64,000 nt of DNA. Origin: Dacryopinax spathularia (Eukaryota; Basidiomycota; Dacrymycetes; Dacrymycetales; Dacrymycetaceae). Shown piece by piece: positions 29,607-44,700 of this stretch. The notes under the pieces were generated by a model. That model made no database searches and was not told the origin of the DNA. It saw nothing but the letters and a program-made list of their open reading frames with translations. The position numbers and the translations under genes were made by a program. Location of the stretch: the NCBI GenBank assembly GCA_037974965.1, contig JBBPFI010000010.1:620001-684000 (forward strand). The letters are read 5' to 3'. The number at the start of each line of letters is the position of its first letter. Position 1 is the first letter of the stretch.

Positions 29607-31554
29607 TTACAGTCTAGCCTTGCCTTTCTTCTCTTCATCTCCCTCATTCTTCATCTTCCCTTCCGGCCCATATCTCCTCATCAACACCTCCGCAATCTCC
29701 TCCGCTAACACCCCAAATCAGCCTCTCCCCCAAAACAAACGAAAGACACCGAAAAAGAAGCACTTACCAACCCTCCCCGGCGCCTCAAGCGAAACCAAAT
29801 GCCCCCCCTCCCCAACCCTCACATTCCGCGTATTCCCCTCCCTCCTCCACACCGTCCACCTCGTCGCCTCCTCCCCTCCCATCGCCTCTGCTCTCGTCTT
29901 GCCATTCAGGATCCATTTGAGCTCGATCCGGACTGGGAGGAGGGGGAGGAGGAACCAGGTCTCGGCTTGGGCGCGCGGCTCGGCGAAGAGGGTCGCTTCG
30001 TCGTAGGGGTGTTGTTTGAGCATTACGCCGCGCGGGGTGGGCGAGCCGGTAGGCGAGCCCGAGGTCGAGCCCGAGGTCGAGCCCGAGGTCGAGGCCGGCG
30101 GGGGAGAGCCGGTAGGGGGACCGGAGCTGGGAGGGGAGGGGGAGGGAAGGGGACAGAGACCGTGTTCGACATAAGCGTCCAACACTTCCGGGTCCCAGGC
30201 TTGGAAGAACGGGCTCTTCAAGAACTGCGCTTTCGCTTCCTCCCTACCAAACGGGCGTCAGCCACATATCCCCCATCTTCCCACTTGCGAGGATCGAAAA
30301 TGCACGCCACAGTAATCGCGAGCCGTTCATTCAGGCGAAGCAAGCGAAGCAGGTAAAGCAGACAACGCAGATCACGTAGATAAGGTAGACAAGGACGCAC
30401 CTCGAGCCCCAAACGCTCCTCCTCCCCAAAGCACCCCTAACAAGCCTCCCAAACCTCTCCGCCTCCCCCACCCTCCGATTCCCAGAATGCTCCATGATGA
30501 TGATCGGGTCGACCAGCACCAAAGCATCAAACAGGGAAGGGTGGGAGAGAGCGGCGCGGGTTAGGGTGCCGCCCCCTAGGGAGTGGCCGATTGCTATTAT
30601 TTTGCGGGGGTGAGGTGAGGGGGGGTGAGGGGGGAGATGCGTGGGCGCTGGGGAGGAGGGGAGGGGGCGGTGAAAGAGGAGGAATTGGAGGATATCGCGG
30701 GCGTTGTCGGCCCAGTCGACTATCCACATCAAACCCCCACACGCATCAAATCAGCATATTCCTCTCACTGCCAATGTCCCACTGCATGGGAGGAGAAAAG
30801 GGAGAAGAAGAGAACGCACACGTATCACCCAGATTATCCGCGTTGACCAGAGCGGCATCCCCGTGGTTCGCCGTTTCCCAGACCCAGATCTCTTCTATCC
30901 CCACTGGGTAGAGAAGGAGGAGGCGGCGGATGAGGGGTTCCCAGATCTCTTTAGGGAAGCCGTTTGCATGGGCTAGGAAGAGTGTCACTCCTTGGCCTTC
31001 CTCTTTCTCGTTTTCTGGTCGGGCTGCGTAGATGTTCGTTAATGACCGAAGAGGGAAGTAGGGGGAGATTGAGGGTGGGTGGAGAGGGAGGACGTACAAC
31101 GAACAAACCGATTCAGTACGTTCCACAACCTCGGCTCCTCCTCTCCCTCCTTCAGCCGCCAGGAAGGCTCCAACAACGTCCGCTCCCTCTGCGCTCTCAT
31201 AGCCCTCTCGAGTCTCTCCACCTCCTCCATTCTCTCCTTCTTCCCCTTTCCCTTCCCATTCCCATTCCCATTCCCATCCTGAGCGACAGGAGGCGGATAG
31301 GGCGGCCTGAGCAGCCTCCTCGTAGCTGTTCGCGAAGCTCGAGGGTACGCAGCGGGGGAGAGGTGGGTCGTTAGTACATAACCGGGGAACGGGGAGGTCC
31401 GCTGGGGTGTAGGGAGCGGTGGGAGGTGGCTGGGGAGGGGGAGGGGGGTGGGTGCGGGGAGGGGGCGGACTGCGAAGGGTTTATAGTTTGGAGGAAGGGG
31501 GGAGGTGGGAGGGGGGTAGGAGGTTGGGTAGGGCGTTGGGGGCAGGTTGGACAT
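29607..31554 (-). CDS. Alpha/beta-hydrolase superfamily protein (copy 2)
   Basis: Paralogue of the gene at 10,811-12,503 with the same exon plan. The start is at 31,552-31,554 (MSNLPPTPYPT) and the stop at 29,607-29,609. Recognisable blocks are LPTPQRTSPFPGYVLTTHLSP, LFLAHANGFPKEIWEPLIRRL, VWETANHGDAALVN, VDWADNARDILQFL, the nucleophile elbow GHSLGGG and ALVLVDPIIIMEHSG. After these come FFQAWDPEVLDAYVEHGL, a Gly/Ser/Thr repeat insertion (STSGSTSGSTSG) not found in copy 1, HLVSLEAPG (probable catalytic His) and a last exon AEEIAEVLMRRYGPE. The coding strand is strongly GC-rich. A soluble serine hydrolase of unknown substrate is the best call. Confidence 0.82.
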
Positions 31555-32798
31555 CCTGTTGGTTGAAGCTGGTCCGGGTTGAAGGAGGTTGACAGTTGTC
31601 GGTCGTTCGCTGTCTATGGAGAGTGGGCTTGACGTGATTGACGATGGTTGTCGGAGATAACAAACCTCAAATCCAAATCGGCAGCTTAAGGAAGGGGAAA
31701 GAACAAAGAACAAGGTCCTCACGCTCGACGTCCTCGCTGTAGTTATACGATGTTCTGACAGGCAGGCCGGAGAGAGGGATTCACGAGCCCCTCCGATGAT
31801 AACCGGAGGGGACGTCGGTCAAGGCGTGGGAGGTTGTGGGGGATCAGCGTTCTGCCGAAGGGGAATGCGGGGTTAGCGCCGAGGAGTGTTAGGGCCGATG
31901 GGCTGGCCGGGGTCGGCTTTTAAGAGGAAAAGAAGTTAACGCCGATTGTCGCTCTATGTCAGTTTGGCGAAGTTCTAACCTGCTTGTCCACTGTGGCTGT
32001 AGCCTGAGTGATATACGTACGGGATAAAGACAGAGCCAGGCACAGTGCGCCCTGGAATGAACCCACCCACATCTGCCAAGCAGCGAGACAGACACGAGAG
32101 AGCAGAGACACGACCCACCCCGCCCAATCAGCGCGTCCCATCCAACGCGTCACCGCACATACCTCCCCCTCCCCCTCTCGCCTCGCACATCGCTCAAAAT
32201 TCCTCATCGCCCGTACATCCAATTTCGAACCAGGCCATCTCTCTCTCACTCCTCCTCTCTCCATCTCTGACGGTCCAACAATGATTTTCGATGTCGTATC
32301 ATTCGCAACAACGAGGCCCCAGGAAGGCAAACGACAGTCATGCCCGTACGCGTCCCCGCTCACGTGCCACCCACCTGACCCGAACGCGCGACGCGCCCCA
32401 CAAAGGAAGTCATCGTGACGCGGACATCAACACCCACACAGACGCACACGAGGCACACAGAGCCGTCCTTTTCATGACCTTTCGGCGAATTGGATGAGCG
32501 AGTGGGGGTTGTCTCACTTATTCCCTCTCTCTCTCTTGACTTGGCTTGACTGCGAATATACCTCGATTCAAGATTCCTCGAATATAATCAACATCGACAA
32601 CGACAAGAACACTTCAAGACTCTTTCGACATCAACTACAACCTCAATCTACTTCGACCTCACCGACCGACCTCACCCTCGCCTTCGACAACAACCTCTAC
32701 ACCGACCTTTCGACCTCGCCACCACCCCTCAACACCAACACCCACCTACCCACCCGCCATCGCTCTATAGAACCCTCCCCTAACCCAAGCAAGGCGGG
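31555..32798. promoter_or_regulatory. Long divergent intergenic region
   Basis: 1.24 kb between the divergent starts of the alpha/beta hydrolase and the giant PH-like gene. The part from about 32,560 to 32,798 is CA/TC-rich and looks like a 5' leader (TCGACAACGAC-type repeats). No conserved gene was seen; several overlapping open frames are non-homologous shadows. Confidence 0.5.
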
Positions 32799-35700
32799 AT
32801 GTCCCAGCCCCCCCGCTCATCCCTCACAGACTGGGAATCAGAGCAAGGCGGCTGGGCACCACGCTCGCTCGATCCTCGGCATCTCGCTCGTCTGTCCGCT
32901 CAAACGGGTCAATCGTCCCGTACGGGCGGCATGAGGGGGTCGGCGTTGACGGAAGAAGACGACCCGCGAAGTCGGAGTCCGAGTCGGAGGACGGACTCGC
33001 AGGCTGGCGACTATGACCAGGATGAGGAAGGGGGAGATGAGGGGGACGAGGGAGAAGGAGTGATGAGGGAGGAGGATACGATGTCCTCATTCGTCTCCTC
33101 CCCGCCTCGTTCTCAGACCGGTACCGGTACCAACACCAACACCGGAACGGGATGGATGTCCCCTTTGGCGTCGCCGCCTGCTCGCGCTGGCCCTTCTTCG
33201 TCCAGAGCAGGTCAGCCGATCAGCCCTCCCCAGTTGCAGCCCGTACGCCCACTTTCTTTCCTCTCCTCAATCGGTAAGCCCCTTCCCTTCCCTTCTCCAA
33301 GAGGTCAGTCGTTGACATATCATGTTGGGGGAAACAGAACGTCAATCCTCCCGAGCCTCAGCAACATCCTCAGGCTCAGCCGCCTCCTCGCTCAACCTCC
33401 GACGCGTAATAATCTCCCCCGCCCGCACACCCACCGCGTCCGAACGCTCCCTCCCTCCCTCCGAATCCTACGCCGGCTCCGAGACTCGCTCGCGCACTGG
33501 CTCGGGGGCGTTCTCGCCCAGCGCTTCACGCTCTGTGGCAGGCTCGGACCTGGGGCCAGAGGACGAGGAAGCTGAGGTGGAGAGGTCGTTATTCGCCTCT
33601 CCGCCCCGGACACCGTCGCAGAGGAGCGCAGCGTCGTACAACTCGTACGCCTCCTCCGCCCCATCAGCGCAGTCAGCGCAGTCAGCGCAGTACAGCCATA
33701 CCGGCTCCCGCGCCTCCCAAGCCTCGTACGACTCAGCAGCTACGAGGGACAGCGAAACGGAACGCCTCACGATCCTAGAAGAACTCCAGCGCTCGCTGCG
33801 CTACCCAGATATCTACACGTTTCCGAGGACGCAGCTTACGCATATCTCGGAACGGTCTGAGCCGTTGGGGAGCGTGAGAAGCGGGAGGACGGGCGGGACG
33901 GGGAGGAGCAGTTTTTACGCTAATGTTCCGGGCCCGAGGGAGAGGGAGAGGCCGGCGAGCACTGCTCCTAGTACGTCGGCATGGCAGAGCTTGACTGGCA
34001 CCGCTACTGGCACGGGGAGCGCAGCTGGCAGTGCGGGTAGTGCGGGCATCCCTACCCCAGTCCGGAGCGCCCCCCCCGGCCGGGAGAGGGAGATCGACTC
34101 TGCCCTCCAGCGTCTTACCGGCCGAGCGGGCGAGCTGATTACGTTGTTCGAACAACGCTCGACTCCCAACTTGCAAGCCACGCCCACAGGATCGGGGCCA
34201 GCAAGGATCGTGCCCATTTCCCCACCGCAGGGTCTGACGGGCAGTAGGAGTGTGCCGTCCTTCCGCCTCCCACCTCAACCTCAGTCTCAGTCTCAGCCTC
34301 AGCCTTCGGCAGCGGGGAGCGAAGGATGGACTCGGAGCGCTACGTTCCCCTCCCTTTCGGGGGATGTGTTCGGCCCTTTTACTGCTGTTCCCTCTGCTTC
34401 TGCTTCTGCCAGCGCCACCGGAGGGTTGGGCACTGCCAGTCCGAGGGGCAGCAGACCACCAAGCCCCAGTAAACGCTCCCTCGCGCCCTCTCCATCCCCG
34501 TCAAGGCCTAGGAGCGCCTTATCAGACCTTAACCGCCCCCTTCCCCCTCCCCCACCCTCCGAACCAGAACCAGAAGCAGAACCATCCGAACAACCACCCC
34601 CCTCCCTCCGAACCCCTTCCCTCCCCCTCGGCCCCCGACCCCTCAGCCTCCCGCACCCCTCGTCCCTCCGCCCGCCTTCCGACCTCACCGGAGCAGGAGG
34701 TGGGGAGCGGCCGAGCAGTATGCCCTCCATGGGGCAGGGGCAGAGGATGCCGTTGAGCCCGCTCGCGAGTCCGAGGACGAGGGCGAGGCAGGTGCTTGAG
34801 GGGAGGGGGAGTCCGAGGAGTGGGAGTCCTGCGAGTATTGGAAGTTCGGGGAGGAGGAGGAGGAGTGGGCGTGTAGGTAGTGGGAGTGGGAGCTTGAGGA
34901 GGGAGGGCAGTGGGAGGGAGAGAAGTGAGAGGGAGGGTGAGGAGAGGGAGAACGTGCCGCCTGCTTATCATGAGGCGAGGGGCCAGGGAGGGGGGAGGGG
35001 GGATGAGAAGAAGCCTCTTACTCCCCTGGGCGGCGGGAATGGGGGGAGTGGGGGCAGCGGTGGGAGTGGGAGTGGAGACAGTGGTGGCGGGAGTGGTGGA
35101 AATGGAAGTGGAAGTGGAAATGGTGGAGGGAATGGGAGTGGGGAGAGCCCGATGCATGGGAGTGATCGGGAGGCTCAGGAGTACCTTGACCAAACGCAGG
35201 AGGTGCGTCTTCTCCCTCTTTTTGAGGGCTGTAGAACGATTGCTGATTTCCTGTCTTTGCGTGCTCGCAGCCCATCCGAACGGGCTACCTCTGGTACCTC
35301 AACGTCCACCAATCCCCGCCCTACGAATGGTATCGCGCCCGCGCGCTGCTCTACCCCCAAACGCTCGTCCTCACCTGGCTTACCCCCGGCGGCGGACGCG
35401 CACTCGTCCGGCTCTCGCTCGTCCATGCCACCGAAGTCCGCAGTGTGCCCTCGCCGATGCACCCTAGTGGGTGGGACGACCTTGGCAGCCAGGCGGCCAG
35501 GAGGCAGTCAGAGGCGGCTATTAGGGCGGGGGAGACGGGGAGGCCGTTGGAGGAGAGGCTTTGTCCGTTCGCGTTGGTTTATCAGGATGGCATCGAGAGG
35601 CTAGGGGCGGAGAGCGCACGGGAGCGGGTACGATGGGTCAGCGCCATTTGGTATGTCCCTTCCCTTGCTTCGTAAGAACAAGAAGGGCGGTGTGCTGATA

Positions 35701-38700
35701 GTTTGTTTGTGCACATAGGGACTTCGTCTCCCGTCCTCCTGGTCCTATCGGCGCTGCGGCCTTGACCCCACAAGGGTCCATCCGCTCCGTCGCCTCTCGC
35801 CCCGAATCGATCGCCTCCGATCGCTCGGCCGGCTCGAGGCACTCGTCCTTCCACCCCGCCGAAACCGTCTCTCCTCTCCCGCTCTCCAGCGCAAGTGGAA
35901 GTGTGAGCGAACATGACTCCGATGCTGCCCCGCCTTCTGCGCGCAGTGCCAGGCTGAGCTTGCCCCCTCTCGGCGGGGGGAGGGCGATAGACGATGCTGG
36001 CCCTCTTCCCCTCCCTGGGCAAGAGATTGCGCTCAGCCGGAGCTCCAGTATCAGGCGAACGAGTTCTGTAGGAGACTTGCAAGAAGAGTTCCTCAGCGTA
36101 GGCCCGCAGAGGATGAGCAGTATTGGCAGTACGCGCGCTGTTACCGCCAGCAGCGGCGCTATCACCGGTTCGCACGAGCCTCTCCCTCCGCCTCCGCCTC
36201 CTGGACAACGGAGGAGCGGCTATGGCACGCCCAGGAGCAGGCTCAGCGTCGTTAGCGAGTCCCAGGCCCAAACGCCCAGGAGTAGCATGTTCATGACTGC
36301 TAGCGAACCCAGCGTGGTGGATGTTGTTACTGGCAGCAGTAGCAGTCTTACCCCGGGTACATGGGTAGCACCCAGCACGCTTAGCCTGCGCAGGGCAGAC
36401 GAAGGCAGTCTCCTCGGCGACACGCACGACGAACTCTCCGCTCCTTCCTTGACCCGTTCAGGGGGGATGCGTCGTCGCTCGCCGCTCGTCACGCGTACCG
36501 TTTCGGCCGCCACGCCCTCTGCCGCTGGAGGATATGAGACAGCCCAAGAACGTCTTAGCGCAAGCGAGTACGGGACCGCTTCTGCCCGAACGCCGACACC
36601 GCGCTCGCATACCCCTACAAGCTCGCTCGGGTTCGACCTGTGCTTCGAGACCGACCTCAGTGGGTTCACTTCCGCCGGAGACCCCTTCTCGCCCGAACCG
36701 ACCTCGCCAATCCCGATGATGAGCATGATCGAGCCCGTCGTGTCGCAGATGGCGACGCCGACAGGAAGTTACGCGACTGCGTCGGAGAGGCTCACGCCTG
36801 TGCCTACGGAGTCGGCGTACTTCTCGCCTCCTGAGCCTGGGAGGACTCGTACGCCGACGTTGTATGCAACTCCTGCTGAGCCGGCTGCTACGCCTCTTCC
36901 TTCGATGTATGGAACTCCGCCGGAACCTGTTCCGAGCCCTCTGCCGTCATCATACCACACCCCCCTCGAACCGCCCCGCACGCCAACGTCGTTTTACACC
37001 CCCTCAGAAGCTCCGCCCACGCCTTCAGTCGATGGCTCGTTCGTCACTGTCGAGACGGAGTACTCGACCGCACCAGCCGCATCCACAGAGTACAACACGG
37101 CGGACGAAGCGCCCACAGAGTATGCATCACTTCCCGACTGGGCGCGCAGCGACACGGACTACATGACCGCCCCAACGCCAGCTATGACAGAAGACGAGTT
37201 CTTCACTGCAGAGCGTCCTCCCTCAAGCAAGGTCCCGACGCCAGCGACGATCTACCCTCCTCTGCCAGAATCGGTCGCTGAATCGTCCGTTTACCCTCCT
37301 TTGCCAGAATCGGTGGCGGAATCGTCGACTATCTACCCGCCCTTGCCGGAGTCTGTGCCGGAGTCGTCAACCATTTATCCGCCTCTGCCAGAGTCGGTTG
37401 CAGAGTCGTCGACTGTCTATCCTCCTTTGCCAGAATCAGTCCCAGAGTCGTCGACTGTCTATCCTCCTCTACCAGAGTCGGTACCGGAGTCGTCGACTGT
37501 CTACCCACCTCTTCCAGAATCTGTGCCAGAGACGGTGCTTTCGCCTGAGCCGATACCTCCATCTCCTTCCCCGGAACGTGAGCCCGAGCCCGAGCCTGAA
37601 CCCGAGGAGGAGACGGAGGTGCCCGAGGAGCCTGAGCCTGAACCTGAACCTGAACCTGAACCTGAAGCGGAGGAACCCGAACCCGAGCCTGAACACGAAC
37701 CCGAACCTGAGCCGGAGCCCCTCGAGCCATCTCCTGAGCGCGTGCCCACGCCTGAGCCATTGCCCAGCATCCCAGACGAGTCTGTGCGCAGGACTCCAAC
37801 GCCTCGCGCTCCGTCAGTTCGCTTGCCATCTCCACCGCCTAGGGAGCGCACGCCGACGCCGACATATCGTCCTCGCTCTATCACTACGGAATATGAGCCC
37901 ACAACGCCCGTCTCGATCGAGCAGGAGTATGAGCCGTCCACGCCTCGCTCGTTGACTCAGCCTTCGGATCGCACAATGGAGAGCATATACTCGATCAGTC
38001 AACTGGAGCCGTCCACGCCACGGGCACCGTCTCCGTATGCGCCTTCGTATGTCAGCAGTTCCACTGGTAGCCTGCCGTACCCGGAGACCATCCAGAGCCC
38101 ACCAAAAAGTCCTAGCTTCTCGCTGACAGAGGAACCTACGGAAGACGAGCTGACTGCAGACATCTCTGTGACGGAAGGCTCATACGACTCTACCTTCCTA
38201 TACGCGACGGATCTGACAGAGTCGCCGGCCCTGCCGCAGAACGATTTCTCCTTCGACACATCCTTCTTGCGACCTTCGTCACCGGGCGAACCTGGCGAAC
38301 CGGGCTACGAGGTCATCAGAGTGCTGCCGCCCCTGCGTACGCCACCTCCCGTATCTCTTCCTCCGGAGTCACCAGTTCCTCCCTCGCCACCGCCTCCGGG
38401 GCCCATCTACGTGGATGAAAATACACAAGTGGTATGTAGTCTGATATGTTTGTTTGATGCTTCACTAACCTTGCTGCAGACGCCTCCGCAACCAGTTTCT
38501 CCAGAGCCTTCGCCGCCTCCACCGTCGGAACCTCCTCCTTCACCGCCGCCGGTCGAACCCAGTGATGTGCCAACTCCGTCCACGTATCCGCCATCGATCC
38601 ATTCCATCATCACTGTTCCTTCGGATATCGATGACTATGGGGAGCCTCCCATGCCTAGCCATATTGTCACGCATGATGTGAATCGCTTGCTGGAGTATTT

Positions 38701-41700
38701 GCACGGCGTCAACCAAGCCCGCGAGCAGGACACTCAAGAGCTCCTTGATCACATCAGCCGCATAGAGGATGGATTAGAGGATGTGACTAACATGCTGCGG
38801 CGCAAGCCTACGCCGCCTCGACCTGATCGGCCCACGTCCCCAAGTAGGAGCCCGCGGCTCTATGACGAAACTCGTGCGCCACCAAACTCTCAGGCGTCGG
38901 AGTACATCGAAGTCCCCGATCGCATCACGGAGTTGAGCCCCCTGCATCGTCAAGGCTCAGTACGCTCTGTTGACTCGTCCGTGTCATGGCTTTCCTCTCA
39001 CTATTCAGACGATTTCACCGATCTCGATGAGAGCTCTCGCGGCCCATCCCCAGGAGCGGGGTCTGATGTCACCATCAGACCTCCTAGGCGATCTCCACCT
39101 CCACCGCCTCCGGCTCCTCCTCAAATGCCAAACATGGACGCTATTCGGGATATGTTACAGCAGGTTTTGGATCAAAACAACCGCCTGATAAACGGCCAGC
39201 GAATTCTGGAAGATCAGATGGAGAGGTGTACCGAATTGCAAAGGCCCAACGTCGACCAAGAAGAGCTTGAGCGACGTCGCGCGTCGACACTTGGAAGAAT
39301 CGAAGATGTTTTACGCAATATTCTGCGACGAGTCAGTGGCGATTCAGATATCATCACAGAGGCGCCTTCGGAGTCGATAACGGAGGAGATCGACGATCAA
39401 GAACCTGTGCCAGAGCCCCTGCCTGCTCCCCGAGCGAGACCACCTGTCGACTTTTCATCCCTAGAGGGCTCCATATACGCTCCCACTGAATCGGAGATCG
39501 AAGTGCCCAGGGCCCCGCCGCCTAGCATGGACATTGCAGACGTCGACATCGAGATACCAAGAATTGTTCGGCGACCACGCCCAACACGACCTAGAAGCGC
39601 CAGTCCTGTGATGCAGTTCCGGCCAGCGGAAGACCAGCTGCCCGAATTCCAGCCGGATTATATATCGCCACCGATGTCAGACATCTCTGAGTTCAGACCA
39701 CACCGAGCTGGGCGTCCATCACGAGGCTATCCGTATGATCTTGACTTTGAGGATCTCGTCCGTCAACGTCGGCGGATGAAGCCTGGCGCTCCAGCAGATG
39801 GTTTCTACAGGCCCCCGGAACATCCCTTACCACCAGTACCGCCACAACCTGCGCCAGGGCTTCCCCTAGTAAGTCTGTCTTTCGCAACATGTCGTTTCGT
39901 GCTAACTGATAAATAGGTCGACTTACCACCACCTCGTCCACCTAGCGCACCGCCAGCTGTAGGAACCGGTCGTCCGCCGGTATCCCAGACTTGGTATAGC
40001 TCCCCAACTCGACATGAGCAGGGGTCAAGACCAGTAAGACTGCTCTTCTACGGTTTGCGTCGTTTCTAACCAATCGTAGGGCGGGCCGTTGCCGGGCCAT
40101 GGAGCGCAAGGGGTACCGCTCATTCCTATGGGTCCGCCTGGGCCTGGCATACCACCCATCATCCCTCCAGGAGGGCCGCTTCCTGTAAGAGCACTGCTCA
40201 AAGCCTAAATGTTGGATCTAACGTCCTTTCGTAGGGTCCGGCCGGTCCACCTGGCGGTATCGAAGAATTACGCGACATGATCATGGTGAGCGCTCTCTGC
40301 TGTCGTACCGAGTTGACAGACAGTAACTAGCCTCCAGGATGGCAATCGGCATGCGAGAGAAGGTTTAGAGCAAGGCAACGAGATTATGCGCTATTTAACG
40401 GCACTAAACGACTGGATGAGACGAGATGTTGCCGACCGGCATAACGAAGCGCGTGGTATAAACGATCGCCTGGATGAATTACTCAACCGACTTGGTGTCC
40501 CCCATCCAGGTACGCTCAGATTCGTTCAATCATGCACGCCGCTGATAGCATATGAAGGCGCTTATCCCGGAGGCCCAATACCGCCGATATCTGGCATGGG
40601 TGATTTCCCGCCAGGCGGCCCCTTGCCCGGCGGCCCCATTCCTGGGTTCGGGATGCCACCCCCTGGGATGCCGATGGGTGGCGGAATACCGATTCCTGGG
40701 ATCTCGATAGGAGGTGCTGTTCCGCCTGGTATGATGGCACCCATGCCGGTGGGTGGTGTGCCTCCCGGGATGCCAATCCCTGGTATAGTACCTGGCATGA
40801 TGCCGCCGGAAGGTACCTTCATACCTGGCATGCCGGTCTACCCTATCCCGCCGCCTGGCCCTCTCGGCCCAGGCCCGGGGCAACCAATACCTGGAATTAT
40901 ACCCGGGTTGACGCCTCTAGGAACTGGATATGTTCCACCACCTTTCCCTGGCACGGTAGCCGGACAGCCAGTCTTCCCTCAGCCCATCCCAGGCATCGCC
41001 TCGGACGCTGGGTTGCTGTCTCCTCGTCGAAGGTACCCGACAACTGCTGCCGACGCTCCGAACGCTCCCAGCCGTCCCGCTACGGCTGGACCAGCGCAGC
41101 AGGCTCCAGCTCCCGCGCCCGTCAACGTCAATATCGGGACGCAGCCTCCCCCTCCTGCAACCAGCGCCCAAGGAGTCCCTATTCCTCCAATGCCGGGATA
41201 CCCTCAAACAGGATACCCTCCGGCCGGTTACCCCCCAGCACCTCCTCCGGTCGTTACTGGTCCTCCCTATGGCCCTATTCCACCGATGACCGGCCTTGCA
41301 CCTCAACCTCTCGTGCTTGGTAGTCAACCACAAGGAGTGCCCATTCCTCCAATGCCTCAGGCCCCGGTGGAACATGATCACGAGGAAATCATTCACGAAC
41401 CTGTCGTCATTCCGGTTCCCTCTGGGCCAGGAGGGGAGCCTGCAGGAACTCATCCTTACTCACGCTTGGGCGGAGAGGCTCCCGCTCCAGTACCGGCAGC
41501 GCCTGCACCTGTTCCAAGCGCCCCGGCCCCTGTTCCGTCTGGCGCAGTTGTCGTCCCTCCCGTGATCGGTGGTCAGGCCCCCATCGTGGTTCCCCTGCCA
41601 CCAGCTCCGGAGGATGTACCGTTACCAGAGTCCGGCTCTCCATCGCCACCAAGAGTACACGAGGATGCGGCACATCTGCGGCCCACCGAACACCCTGTCA

Positions 41701-44700
41701 CTGAACATGCGCCGTATTCGCCGAGGGCTGAACCCACTGTTGCCCCTTCAGGTGTAACGCATGCCGTTCCCACCATCCAATTGGATGATGATGGCGGCGT
41801 TACCGTCCATCCCGATGGTGGTCCAGTTCACATCCGCCCGACAGATCACGGCTTCAACGTGCAAGGCCCCAGTCGTGCACCTTCACCAGCGTATCCTCAA
41901 GCGCATTTAGCCGATCCAGAAGCGCAATATGGCGTTCCACAGTCACACATGGCGGTGCCTCAGAGCGAGATGGCTCAACCGCAAGCATATGCGAATGAAC
42001 CTGTAGGTACTACTCCTCAAGTTCATCTTGCGCAATCTCCTCTCGCTCCTCCGACCCATCTTGCGCCGTCTCCGGCGATGCCGCAGGCCCATTTGGCGGC
42101 CGAACCAGCACCCGCTCCAATTTACGTGCCTCAACCGACCACGTACCCCACCGTTGCTTCCCCGCAACCCACCGAAGTACCTATGCGGGTGGTATCGCCC
42201 GGCGGTCAGCATCTAGAACCTCAGATGGTCCGTATCAGTTCTCCTGTACGGCAACCGTATATGGCCCCGTCAGTTGCGGCCACGGCGCCTTATGGCGATC
42301 AACCAGAACATCAACCAGAGACCCGGCCCATTTTGCAAGCACCAGGTGCTCCAGCACATACAGGTCATGTCGCCTTCGCACCTTCGGATGTGACGCATGC
42401 TCAGCCAACTCATCCTATGGTTGCGGCTGAAGAGTACGCAGAACTCCACACTTATCTCTGTTCTTTGACTGACGCTCGTGCAGGCCACAACATGCAGACT
42501 ACGGCACGGAGCCTCCAGTGTCGGAAGGCGACTATGCCCACGAGCCGGCCGGTGACCACTATGGCGGGGAGTCTGCTCATGAGCCAGATTACGGACAAGC
42601 GCCTACGCCGACGGCACCCCAGTCCACGCGGTCGTCTCCGCCGCACGCTCCGGTGGAGCACGCACCTACGGAACCACCAAGAGTTACTATTCCACCTTCA
42701 GGCGGTCAACCGCATGCCGCCGAGGAACAGTCTCCCGAGCAGGGATACCCAGGAGATCAACATGGAGAAGAAGAACAGCCATCTCAAGGTGCTCGACCAA
42801 TGTCCGTCGCTCCCTCGCGTGTTCCGTCTCCTCCGGAAACAGCACAACCCCCTTCGCCGGCGTACCGTCCGGTCTCTGACGCTCACGAGGGAAGTCCGCC
42901 TCCTCGAGCGCTTCCTACTCCGCCTCAGCAAGCCGTGGAGGTTGCGCATGAGGCTCCCCCCACGGGCGCTCCTGTGCAACATGCCGTCATCGCTGAACCC
43001 AGCGAGCATGCTGCTGGAGGGGCCCCTGTCGCGGTGCCGGTCACTGCTCGGTTAGCTGCACCCGGAACGGAAACTGGACCACCGGCTATCCGGCTTATGT
43101 CGCGTGATCGACCTACGATTCGTCTGGCACCTTTGAGCGGAGGGGGAGAACCAGCCGCAGAACGGGCGGGCGCAGCGCATCCGGAAGGGTACGATCCATC
43201 TTCCCAAGCATACGACCCGCAGGCATTCGAAGACTTGCTGAACCGCCACGACACGGCGGCGCAGGAGGCCGAGAGGCGGAGACAGGAGGCTTTCGAAGCC
43301 CAGCATGGGGAGCATCGGAGGCTCACAGAGAATTTGCAGGGAACAGAAGAAGAGCGACAGCGGCAGTTCGAGGAAGCAGAGCGTGCTCGACAGATTGCTT
43401 TTGATGAAGCCGAGAGTCAAAGAGCAGCTGAATGGGAGCAACATCGCCAACAGACAGTTGCTGAAGCAGAGGCCTTGAGGCAACAGCTGGAAGATAACTT
43501 GGGAACTCGATCTCGATTCCCGTCCCGCTCCCGTCCCGGCTCCGTGGTTGAAGGCCCGGGTGAGATCGGTTCAATTCATGGTGAAGAACCTTTGGCAGAG
43601 CGCCCGCCTTCCCTTGAAGGTAGTCCTGCTAGAACAGCATCCGTTCGAGAGGACGTAGAAGACCACCGCCTGTCGCCACAGGCACCCATGGAACCCCAGG
43701 CTCCCTTCGAGCCGGAGATACCTTTGGACGAGATAGAAGCGCCCGAACCAGTTCCCGAAGAACCTGGGGAACCCGCGTACTCGCCCGTGGAACATGCGGC
43801 CGCTAGCCAACCAGACATGCCAGTAGTACGAGTGAGTTCTCCGGCTCCTGAATTCATCCCTGCCCAGAGCGTTGGAGATGTTGGACCGGTTCCGACACCC
43901 CCTGGGGATTTCCCTGCGGTTCGGATCACTTCACCCTACCGTATTCAAAGGCCCGGTTCCGTACCTGCTGGAGAATCGGCCCCGATATCTGAAGGTGAAA
44001 GTTACTATACCTGACTTCGACTAAGGCTGACTTTTTCACAGCTGCTCCGGGTGTCATCTTGACAACTGATGGCAGCCCGCGGCCCATCGTCACGGTACCC
44101 ACTGAGGGTGCTGTACCTGTCGTCAGCCTGGGCGATCCCAATACCACCACGGCGCCGGAGCTCGCTGAGCGGTTACGTATTGCTGAAGAGGCTGCTGCAG
44201 CAGGTGCAGAAGCTCAACGGCAATTCGATGAAGAGCGACAGGCGCGTGAAGCTGCTCATATGGAAGCGCTCGAGGCGGAGAGAGAGCGTATCCGTCAACT
44301 GGAGGCTGAGCTCGCAAGTGTTCGTGCTGCGGCTGAACAGGAGAGGCAAGAGCGTATGGCAAATGATCTGGAACGACTCGAAGCCGAACGCGTCGCTACA
44401 CTGGAACGCGAGGAATCTTACAGACAAGAGCTCGCGGATATCAAAAACATGCTCCAGGACCGTACTAATGAGCAAAGGACGTGGCGTGATACCGACGAGG
44501 AACGCTTCCAAGCTAAACAGAACCAGTACACGGAGAAGCTGGAACGGTTGCAAAGGCTTGAAGAGCTCTTGAACTCGGTCTTAACCGGTCAAGAGAGTGA
44601 CCGAGAGAAGGCGAGGCAAGATGCGGAGGGACGCCCAAGTACGTACATTTTCAGCGCACGTATTGACTTCTTACTGATCGATGAACAGCCTTGGAAAGCG